From: CAIJXO01 sp964485905
Lineage (GTDB): Bacteria; Patescibacteriota; Minisyncoccia; Phycocordibacterales; GWA1-40-21
NCBI GenBank assembly: GCA_964485905.1
Contig: CAZAJY010000034.1
Location: forward strand, 1 to 6,814
Direction of reading: 5' to 3'
Length of the DNA: 6,814 bases
The notes beneath the pieces are model-generated. The model had not been told where the DNA came from, searched no databases, and saw nothing but the letters and a program-made list of their open reading frames with translations. Position numbers and translations under genes: made by a program. Positions 1 through 4,597 of this stretch are shown here, in pieces (the stretch's first letter is position 1; the number at the start of each line of letters is the position of its first letter).

Positions 1-43
1 CATGGAGTGTTGCACTTCAATGTTGAATTCGCCGTCATTTTGC

Positions 44-60
44 TTGACTTTTAAAGTCAA
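44..60. promoter_or_regulatory. Inverted repeat overlapping the -35 box (candidate operator)
   Basis: TTGACTTT (44-51) and AAAGTCAA (53-60) form a perfect 8-bp inverted repeat around a single central base. It covers the whole -35 box and the first part of the spacer. A dimeric repressor bound here would block RNA polymerase, so an operator is plausible. No regulator gene lies in the window, and the symmetry could be a chance result of the AT-rich promoter, so the call is tentative. Confidence 0.35.
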
Positions 61-72
61 ATATGCTAGTAT
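44..72 (+). promoter_or_regulatory. Sigma70-type promoter of the SPFH unit
   Basis: A -35 box TTGACT (44-49) is followed after 17 nt by a -10 box TAGTAT (67-72), preceded by TGC at 64-66, which gives an extended -10 (TGn). Transcription would begin near 79, leaving a leader of about 115 nt before the SPFH start codon. The spacing and extended -10 make this the best promoter on the + strand. It is the only clear promoter for the two + strand genes. Confidence 0.6.
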
Positions 73-89
73 TAGGGGTAGAAATTGAA

Positions 90-131
90 AGTGGGGATGT
101 TCCCCACTGGAACCTGTTCTTTGACAGGTTT
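90..131 (+). promoter_or_regulatory. Tandem hairpins in the leader RNA
   Basis: Two adjacent perfect hairpins lie in the predicted 5' leader. The first pairs 90-97 with 101-108 (AGTGGGGA/TCCCCACT, 8 bp, loop TGT). The second pairs 111-117 with 124-130 (AACCTGT/ACAGGTT, 7 bp, 6-nt loop), extendable by a G-U pair at 110/131. Neither is followed by a U tract, so they are not terminators. They may stabilise the 5' end or bind a protein or ligand. No known riboswitch class was recognised. Confidence 0.5.
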
Positions 132-195
132 GGAAACAACTAGTTAAAAACGTTAGTGTAGTAATGCGCCTCGTGTGCAGAAAGGTAGGAGTGAG

Positions 196-1287
196 ATGAG
201 TATTATATTGTTGGTCCTAGTAAATGTTCTGGCTATAGTGGCCCTATCTGGAGCCATCTATATGGTGGGAAGAATTCAAATTCCCATCTGGGCGGATAAA
301 GATTTTCTCTTTTCCAGCCCCAAACTTGGCCGAATCAAGGCCAGGCGACGAAGTGGCCGGATTGTCGGTTTTCTTGATAACCTGGTCGGAAAAGGCCAGC
401 ACGTCAACGAACTAACTGGCAAAATCGAACCCGACGAAGTTAGACCAACCGGTTTTTGGTGGAGACGTTTCGGTGTCCGTTTTATCGGACTCGATGATGT
501 CTATACCTACAAAATCGCCAAAGAAGCAACAGAAGGAATGGATGGTAAATTCACGTACACCGAAGAGCCTGCCTCTTCGATTTACTATGAAGGCACCTAT
601 CCTCTCACAATCCTTCTATACACAATGGAAGGTATTCTGCTTCGGGTCAAACTACAGCTCAAAACCATAACCGTAGATGCAGCTAAGGCTTTGAGTCTGC
701 CAGTCAGCTGGACAATTCCGCTTTTCGCGGCGGTAATTGCGGCTAGTCGTGATCACTTCGGACGGATGAGTACTAGTGATCTGATTTCCGCTCAGAATGA
801 GAGCGGGGCGATCAAGATCGCCGGCAGGAAGATCGCTAATTCTGGCTTCGTTAAACTCATAAGAGGACTAAACGACGCCAAAAAAGGCAATATCTCTCTG
901 GCTGATGTTTGTGGTCAAAAGATCGAAGCGGTCAACGTTGTTGATATCGACTTCGCTACAGACCAAGACAGAGAGACTTTCCTCAAGCCATACAAAGCTA
1001 CACAGGAGGCACAGGAAACGGCAAATAAAGCCGATGGCGAAGCGAAAGCACTCATCATAAGAAGTACCGCTGAGAAAGATGCAGCTATTAATCAGGCGGC
1101 AGCTATCAAAGCGAGGGCAGAAGGAGAAGCTGCTGGTCACACGGCAAAGGTCGCTGCATTCAAAGGAAACGAGGTGGTTGCTGGAAATGTAATCGCTTCT
1201 GAACAACTGAGACAGATGACAAACCTAACGGTTCTGGGTGTGTCACCAAGTGTCTTGGTTGATTCCAAGAAAGGAGGAAATCCTTGA
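196..1287 (+). CDS. SPFH/band 7 domain membrane protein (flotillin/stomatin-like)
   Basis: The protein is 363 aa when started at ATG 196, which has AGGAG at 187-191; an in-frame GTG at 175 would add seven residues but has no better ribosome site. Residues 3-25 form one N-terminal membrane anchor. Residues about 27-255 make a mixed alpha/beta region compatible with an SPFH domain. Residues about 266-322 are an Ala/Glu/Lys-rich helix with repeated AEKDAA/AEGEAA patterns typical of flotillin-type C termini, followed by a short tail ending near LTVLGVSPSVLVDSK. SPFH proteins form large membrane-bound oligomeric rings that organise membrane domains or regulate membrane proteases; the partner here is unknown. 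The stop overlaps the next start by 4 nt, so the two proteins are probably made together. The family call rests on architecture and the C-terminal helix rather than on a single diagnostic motif. Confidence 0.75.
   Translation: MSIILLVLVNVLAIVALSGAIYMVGRIQIPIWADKDFLFSSPKLGRIKARRRSGRIVGFLDNLVGKGQHVNELTGKIEPDEVRPTGFWWRRFGVRFIGLDDVYTYKIAKEATEGMDGKFTYTEEPASSIYYEGTYPLTILLYTMEGILLRVKLQLKTITVDAAKALSLPVSWTIPLFAAVIAASRDHFGRMSTSDLISAQNESGAIKIAGRKIANSGFVKLIRGLNDAKKGNISLADVCGQKIEAVNVVDIDFATDQDRETFLKPYKATQEAQETANKADGEAKALIIRSTAEKDAAINQAAAIKARAEGEAAGHTAKVAAFKGNEVVAGNVIASEQLRQMTNLTVLGVSPSVLVDSKKGGNP
1271..1277 (+). promoter_or_regulatory. Strong Shine-Dalgarno deciding a TTG start
   Basis: AAGGAGG lies 6 nt before TTG 1284, inside the last codons of the SPFH gene. 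It is the strongest ribosome site in the window and selects the TTG over other in-frame candidates. It also means the downstream gene can be translated well despite its weak start codon. Confidence 0.8.
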
Positions 1288-1889
1288 ATACGAGCACAAT
1301 AATCCTAGTAGGGACAGCCACGCTAATAGTGATTGTCGCCACTACGATCTGGTGTTGGGTTCTGAGAAAAAAGTGGCTTGCAAAACAAACCACCCCAACA
1401 CCAAGTGGAACACCTACCCCATCCCCATCGAAAGGTATCGGGTGGGGTGTGATGATCACGCTCCTGGTGGTAGTAGGACTGATCGTCTGGGGGTTAACAA
1501 GCCTAGCGACGAAAAAGTCCACTCCGCCACCCAGGCCGGCAACAACCTCGGGAATACTCGTGGTGCAGCCGAAGGAAGAGTGGGTGTTCTCGCAAGTGTG
1601 CGAAAATGGAAAAGAACGCACATTCGAAGTGGAGGTGACGAAAGAGGAAGCTGGATTACTCCATATTGTAGTCCAGCAAGAATGCGGTGGTCGAAAGACA
1701 AATATGGGAGGCCTGAAACTGACCACGACAGCAAGTGGTGGCTGGACTGGAACATGGGTTAACTATCGTGATGGAGATCACGGCAACGTGGATCTTCGCA
1801 AGATAATAGACAATGTCTGGTACGGTGACTATAAACTACAGGACGGGACCACGCGCCCCTGCGGACTAAAGAAGGTGAGGTTGAGATAG
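1284..1889 (+). CDS. Two-TM protein with four cysteines, coupled to the SPFH gene
   Basis: I do not recognise the family. The 201-aa protein starts at TTG 1284, overlapping the SPFH stop (TTGA); AAGGAGG at 1271-1277 with 6-nt spacing strongly supports this rare start. Residues 5-27 and 52-74 are membrane segments. The linker between them is basic at first (RKKWLAK) and then rich in Thr, Pro and Ser (35-49). By the positive-inside rule the linker is cytoplasmic and the C-terminal domain (about 85-201) lies outside. That domain has three cysteines (C106, C134, C193) and a fourth, C24, lies in the first membrane segment. It is rich in Gly, Trp and beta-prone stretches. The SPFH neighbour is the main functional clue: SPFH genes are often paired with small membrane partners. 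That pairing is known for NfeD-type proteins, which this does not resemble. A strong terminator follows. Confidence 0.75.
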   Translation: MNTSTIILVGTATLIVIVATTIWCWVLRKKWLAKQTTPTPSGTPTPSPSKGIGWGVMITLLVVVGLIVWGLTSLATKKSTPPPRPATTSGILVVQPKEEWVFSQVCENGKERTFEVEVTKEEAGLLHIVVQQECGGRKTNMGGLKLTTTASGGWTGTWVNYRDGDHGNVDLRKIIDNVWYGDYKLQDGTTRPCGLKKVRLR

Positions 1890-1914
1890 GAGGTTTCCAA
1901 ACCGACGAGAAAGC

Positions 1915-1960
1915 AAAGGCCGGGCGTTCACATCTGTGAGCGTCCGGCCTTTTAACTTTT
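1915..1960 (+). terminator. Strong intrinsic terminator between convergent units
   Basis: Bases 1915-1931 pair with 1936-1952 to give a 17-bp stem (two G-U pairs, GGCC-rich base, 4-nt loop ATCT), followed on the + strand by an interrupted T tract running to about 1970. It ends the SPFH unit 26 nt after its last gene. In the opposite direction the same stem is followed by TTTGCTTTCTC, a weaker U-rich stretch, so it may also stop the pilin operon, whose last gene ends at 1975. No other terminator for the - strand unit is visible. Confidence 0.9.
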
Positions 1961-1974
1961 TTATTTTTTATACC

Positions 1975-2283
1975 TTAATTTCCCTTCCCTATCGTTCCTA
2001 AAATCAAATTTAATACACCATAGGCAGTCACCATAATAAATAATCCGATGGCACCCCAAAGCATATGCATTCCACCCTTCTTTCTCTCTTCCGAATTTTC
2101 TGCATTTCGTATAAAGACAAAGACACCATAAAGAAAATATATTATAGCCAAAGCCACCATCAAGGTAATTATTGGATTAACAATCATCTTTAAGATATTA
2201 TCCAATAAATGCTCGGGATCAACTCCAGGGCCACCCGTAATAACAGAGTCAGCATACGCTTTTTCTATAAGATTTTGAAACAT
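1975..2283 (-). CDS. Pilin-like two-TM protein 6 (T4SS_pilin/VirB2-like), no signal peptide
   Basis: This 102-aa protein is the last of the six pilin-like genes. Membrane segments lie at about 34-58 and 73-96, joined by a short charged loop (RNAENSEERKKGG), the shared plan of the array. The second segment carries MLWGAIGLFIMV, close to the third array member (MLWGIIGIFVMV), so the two form one subtype. Unlike the other five it has no hydrophobic N-terminal signal: it begins MFQNLIEKAYADS. An in-frame TAA at 2286-2284 directly before the ATG rules out a longer start. It follows the previous stop by 4 nt with no Shine-Dalgarno site, so coupled translation is likely. The VirB2/TrbC-like pilin assignment is from architecture and neighbours; another small membrane role is possible. 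Confidence 0.75.
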   Translation of the reverse strand: MFQNLIEKAYADSVITGGPGVDPEHLLDNILKMIVNPIITLMVALAIIYFLYGVFVFIRNAENSEERKKGGMHMLWGAIGLFIMVTAYGVLNLILGTIGKGN

Positions 2284-2287
2284 TTAT

Positions 2288-2641
2288 TTATGGAAGAAGT
2301 TTTGTAACATTTCCAGCACCAGTTGTATTTACTCCGAAGATACCTTGCAAAATAGCAACCAAGCCCCAAATAGAGACAATAACAGCAATTGCTACCACAC
2401 CCCAAATCATTTGGGTCTTAGCGGCACCTTTCTTTTCCTCATCCGAAGACATTGTATAGCGAATCACATTCCAAATAAACCAAACAACGGCCAAAGCAAT
2501 TAAGAAAACAACTAATTGGTCAAGTAAGGTTTTTGCTCCAGTAATAAGTGAACTTAAATAACTAGGATTTGCGGTTGCGCCCAAAGCCATAAAAGGCAGA
2601 GCCCAAAGTGATCCAGCAATAATTTTTGAAACTTTTTTCAT
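2288..2641 (-). CDS. Pilin-like two-TM protein 5 (T4SS_pilin/VirB2-like)
   Basis: The 117-aa protein has a signal peptide at 1-24 with an Ala-Thr-Ala cleavage site, membrane segments at about 40-62 and 78-100, and the charged loop SSDEEKKGAAK between them. After export both ends would face outside and the loop the cytoplasm, as in VirB2-type pilins. Aligned by hand over 62 residues from the first membrane segment to FG-N it is 42/62 identical to its upstream neighbour, so the pair is a tandem duplication. AIAVIVSIWG is identical in both. The C-terminal tail is short (NTTGAGNVTKLLP) and differs from the neighbour. The start is preceded by an A-rich run and a 14-bp hairpin rather than a Shine-Dalgarno site. 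It probably supplies a pilus subunit for a secretion or attachment apparatus encoded elsewhere. Confidence 0.8.
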   Translation of the reverse strand: MKKVSKIIAGSLWALPFMALGATANPSYLSSLITGAKTLLDQLVVFLIALAVVWFIWNVIRYTMSSDEEKKGAAKTQMIWGVVAIAVIVSIWGLVAILQGIFGVNTTGAGNVTKLLP

Positions 2642-2651
2642 ATTTTTTTTC

Positions 2652-2690
2652 TTTACCCCGTCAAACTGATTTTTATTTGACTGGGGTGAA
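2652..2690 (-). promoter_or_regulatory. Intercistronic hairpin before pilin-like gene 5
   Basis: Bases 2652-2665 pair with 2676-2690: GTCAAA/TTTGAC, then, past one bulged T at 2682, ACCCC/GGGGT and three more pairs, about 14 bp with a 10-nt loop. In the operon transcript it ends 10 nt before the ATG of gene 5 and is followed by A residues, so it is not a terminator. The only G-rich sequence near the start (GGGG) is buried in the stem. It could control translation of gene 5, or act as an RNA-processing or stability element that changes subunit ratios. Confidence 0.6.
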
Positions 2691-2703
2691 TTAAACTAAT
2701 AAA

Positions 2704-3105
2704 TTAATTTACCCTCTCAATATTAATTTGAACTCCTGGAATCATATTGTCTATAGTATTTTTGAAACTACCAACATTACTATTATTAGCACCAAATGTT
2801 TCTCTTAATAATGCAACAATTCCCCAAATAGAAACAATAACAGCAATAGCAATAATACCCCAGACCATCTGATTTTTTGCCTTTTCCTTCCCGCCCTCAT
2901 CATCAGCCATAGTATAACGAACGACATTCCAGATAAACCAAACTACAGCTAAAGAAATTAAGAATATAATTACATTCCTAAGAAGTTTTGATCCTTCGGT
3001 AAAAATTGAATTAAGGTAATTAAATTGAACACTAGAAGCAGCTAAAGCCAGAGCTGGTAATCCTAATGAAATTATGGAACCTATGCTAATTAATACTTTC
3101 TTCAT
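2704..3105 (-). CDS. Pilin-like two-TM protein 4 (T4SS_pilin/VirB2-like)
   Basis: The 133-aa protein has a signal peptide (about 1-22, site Ala-Leu-Ala), membrane segments at about 44-66 and 81-103, and a charged loop (ADDEGGKEKAK). It is the duplicate partner of the next gene, 42/62 identical through the membrane core. It carries a much longer exposed C-terminal tail (about 107-133, Asn-rich, ending NIERVN), so the duplicates differ mostly in the part expected to face outside. The start at 3105 is firm because an in-frame TAG at 3120-3118 blocks extension. It follows the largest gap in the operon (103 nt), which contains a promoter-like sequence, so this pair may also be transcribed independently of the upstream genes. 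The ribosome site is poor (AAGAAAA). Confidence 0.8.
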   Translation of the reverse strand: MKKVLISIGSIISLGLPALALAASSVQFNYLNSIFTEGSKLLRNVIIFLISLAVVWFIWNVVRYTMADDEGGKEKAKNQMVWGIIAIAVIVSIWGIVALLRETFGANNSNVGSFKNTIDNMIPGVQINIERVN

Positions 3106-3150
3106 TATTTTCTTTTTCTATTAAATTTTACGACCTTTGATTATATTTTT

Positions 3151-3157
3151 ACCTCCT
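3151..3157 (-). promoter_or_regulatory. Orphan consensus Shine-Dalgarno AGGAGGT
   Basis: AGGAGGT on the - strand is a full match to the consensus ribosome site, yet no ATG, GTG or TTG follows within 15 nt, and gene 4 starts 45 nt further on. The next gene cannot be extended to it because of an in-frame TAG. It may be a remnant of a lost small gene, a standby site for ribosomes, or chance. Confidence 0.4.
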
Positions 3158-3158
3158 A

Positions 3159-3187
3159 ATTATAACTTTTTATTAAAAAACGAGCAA
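3159..3187 (-). promoter_or_regulatory. Candidate internal promoter before pilin-like genes 4-6
   Basis: On the - strand TTGCTC (3187-3182) is followed after 17 nt by a consensus -10 TATAAT (3164-3159). Transcription would start near 3152 and give a leader of about 46 nt for gene 4. The -35 box matches consensus only in TTG, and AT-rich DNA yields chance TATAAT boxes; a second one lies at 3145-3140. The position in the largest intergenic gap of the operon supports a real element. Confidence 0.4.
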
Positions 3188-3208
3188 ATATGATATCCAC
3201 AACCACAA

Positions 3209-3577
3209 TTATCCATTTTGTATTATTATTGGCTTTTCTATTTCGATCTGACGAGATTTTGTATCTAACTGAAAAGTACCGCTTAAAATTGCTACTAAAC
3301 CCCAAACAGAAACCATCACAAAAATACCAATAATTCCCCAAAGCATGAATTGCTTGCCTTCTTCTTTCTTCTCCCCACCCTCGGATAACATAAGAGTAAT
3401 AACTCCATAAATAAAAACCACTACTGCCAAACCAACTAGAAACGGAACTAGTGGTCTTAAAATACCACTAATTATCATATCTATTAAAGCCTTAAAGTTT
3501 TTTGGTGTTTCGGCTAAAACTGGAATAGCAATAGCTAAAAGATATAATATGGAAAATGTAGATATAATTTTTTTCAT
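3209..3577 (-). CDS. Pilin-like two-TM protein 3 (T4SS_pilin/VirB2-like)
   Basis: The 122-aa protein has a signal peptide (1-22, site Val-Leu-Ala), membrane segments at about 42-64 and 78-100, and a strongly charged loop (SEGGEKKEEGK). The second segment (MLWGIIGIFVMVSVWG) resembles the last gene of the array and, more loosely, the duplicated pair, so genes 3-6 form one broad group. The exposed C-terminal tail (about 103-122) has alternating charged and hydrophobic residues (RQIEIEKPIII) and may be a beta strand. The ATG follows the previous stop by one base (TAAAATG), with no Shine-Dalgarno site, so translation is probably coupled. The expected role is a pilus subunit or structural membrane piece of a VirB2-like system. 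Confidence 0.8.
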   Translation of the reverse strand: MKKIISTFSILYLLAIAIPVLAETPKNFKALIDMIISGILRPLVPFLVGLAVVVFIYGVITLMLSEGGEKKEEGKQFMLWGIIGIFVMVSVWGLVAILSGTFQLDTKSRQIEIEKPIIIQNG

Positions 3578-3578
3578 T

Positions 3579-3953
3579 TTATTTTCTTACACTATTAATT
3601 GTACCAACCACGATATTGGCAATCACATCAGCGCCTAATAAAATTGCTCCACCGATAACCGTAGCATAAAAAGTTTTCTTAGCTTCCTCAATTTTTCCTG
3701 GATCACCACTAGCCGTCACAAATTTATAACCAGAATAAATTATAAAGAAAACAACCACTACACCACCAACCATAGCCACAATGTTCATAATTTTTAATAA
3801 TAAAGCTTGAACACTGGTATTCTTACAACCTAAAGGATTATTTATAGTCGTTTCATCACAGCCAAGCTCTCCAGCATTTAAAAAAAATAATGGAATAATC
3901 AGAATACTAAGCGAAATAATAAATCCAGCTACTTTTTTATAATTTATTTTCAT
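3579..3953 (-). CDS. Pilin-like two-TM protein 2 with Cys pair (T4SS_pilin-like)
   Basis: The 124-aa protein has a signal peptide (1-27, site Leu-Asn-Ala), then a short extracytoplasmic segment holding two cysteines (C32 and C43), which could form a disulfide. Membrane segments lie at about 55-78 and 95-118. Between them is SGYKFVTASGDPGKIEEAKK, which I recognise as a hallmark of the pilin family linked to type IV secretion in CPR bacteria: YSG, then SGDP-K-E-AK, then a Gly-rich second helix. This places it with the preceding gene rather than with genes 3-6. Its ATG follows the previous stop by one base (TAATATG). The protein is about the size of VirB2/TrbC pilins. Whether it polymerises cannot be told from sequence. 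Confidence 0.85.
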   Translation of the reverse strand: MKINYKKVAGFIISLSILIIPLFFLNAGELGCDETTINNPLGCKNTSVQALLLKIMNIVAMVGGVVVVFFIIYSGYKFVTASGDPGKIEEAKKTFYATVIGGAILLGADVIANIVVGTINSVRK

Positions 3954-3954
3954 A

Positions 3955-4560
3955 TTACTTTAAAAATTTTAAGATGGAACCCTCCTGTGTCGAATCAACC
4001 AAAGTATGAACTATAGTATAAACAATCAACCACGACACTAATATTATAACAAATCCAGTTAAGGTACTCAAGAGAATACTTTTGGCTTTTTCTTTATTCC
4101 CTGGCTTATCACCCGAAGTCATATAAAGGAAACCACCATAAACCGCCATAATGGTAAATATCACCCCCGCAATACTAATAATCCAATTAATAATTCTGTT
4201 AATTGTAGCAATAAAATCTTCGAACGTACAACCTCCTTTTATCTTTCCATCTGGACCCGCACATGGAGTATTACCACAAGTAATAAGTGGGGTAAAAGAT
4301 GAAGAAATTCCCTTGTTGGGAGCAGCACAAGTTGGCATAGAAGTCGAGCTACTAACTGTGGGGCCCTCTGTAATTGGATTAGGAATATTACCACCTGGGA
4401 CATCATAAATACCAATTGAATTAAGCCCAAAAGGTTCATAGGGATTAGGTTCCTGACCTGGTAAATATGGCTGTGCAAATAAGAAAACAGGTAAAATCAA
4501 AATTAATAATAGAAAAACAGATATCAAACTGGCAAAAAATTTTGTATTTAATCTATTCAT
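3955..4560 (-). CDS. Pilin-like protein 1 with cysteine-rich extracytoplasmic region
   Basis: The 201-aa protein is the longest of the six. A signal peptide (1-29, site Leu-Phe-Ala) precedes about 90 residues of Pro/Gly/Ser-rich, probably extracytoplasmic sequence with four cysteines (C78, C95, C100, C111), compatible with two disulfides. Residues from about 112 are the conserved part: CTFEDFIATINRIINW, a first membrane segment (122-146), YGGFLYMTSGDKPGNKEKAK and a second membrane segment (161-186). Cys-x-F followed by a helix and YGG-x-TSGD-PG is a pattern known to me from T4SS-type pilins of CPR bacteria. AGGA lies 6 nt before the ATG, one of the few ribosome sites in this operon, and a 37-nt gap separates it from the solute-binding gene, so translation of the pilin block may initiate independently here. 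It is likely a minor or tip-type subunit because of its extended domain; that role is inference. Confidence 0.85.
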   Translation of the reverse strand: MNRLNTKFFASLISVFLLLILILPVFLFAQPYLPGQEPNPYEPFGLNSIGIYDVPGGNIPNPITEGPTVSSSTSMPTCAAPNKGISSSFTPLITCGNTPCAGPDGKIKGGCTFEDFIATINRIINWIISIAGVIFTIMAVYGGFLYMTSGDKPGNKEKAKSILLSTLTGFVIILVSWLIVYTIVHTLVDSTQEGSILKFLK

Positions 4561-4572
4561 TTTTTTCCTAAA

Positions 4573-4593
4573 AAGCTACAAGCTAACAAGCTA
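4573..4593. repeat. Short tandem repeat, three copies of (AC)AAGCTA
   Basis: AAGCTA (4573-4578), CAAGCTA (4579-4585) and ACAAGCTA (4586-4593) lie in tandem in the 37-nt gap between the solute-binding gene and the first pilin gene. Each copy contains the palindrome AGCT, so weak hairpins are possible but none is stable. It looks like a slippage-prone microrepeat. No function is evident. Confidence 0.7.
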
Positions 4594-4597
4594 CTTA

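Noticed and set aside
121..149. Second promoter TTGACA-17-TTAAAA in the SPFH leader
   Set aside because: The -35 is a consensus match, but the -10 is poor (3 of 6), and the TTGACA bases are part of the loop and stem of the second leader hairpin; the promoter at 44-72 is better.
868..1755. Three antisense open frames (868-1206, 1160-1726, 1456-1755)
   Set aside because: They lie wholly opposite the + strand genes, have compositionally odd Cys-, Ser- or Val-rich translations and no start signals; they are shadows of the real frames.
1238..1762. Open frame on the + strand overlapping the SPFH end and its partner gene
   Set aside because: No ribosome site, no domain or membrane pattern, and it overlaps the better supported frame 1284-1889, which has AAGGAGG and two membrane segments.
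2652..2690. Hairpin as a terminator of the operon
   Set aside because: On the transcribed (-) strand it is followed by an A run, not a U tract, and the next gene starts 10 nt later.
4151..4478. Open frames on both strands within the first pilin gene
   Set aside because: The pilin frame has a signal peptide, conserved family motifs and tight operon spacing; the others have none of these.
1975..4560. Type IV pilins (prepilin peptidase substrates)
   Set aside because: None has a GFTLIE-type prepilin motif; all have two membrane segments, which fits VirB2-like pilins instead.
4573..4593. CRISPR-like repeat
   Set aside because: The units are only 6-8 bases and tandem, without spacers, and no cas genes are present.
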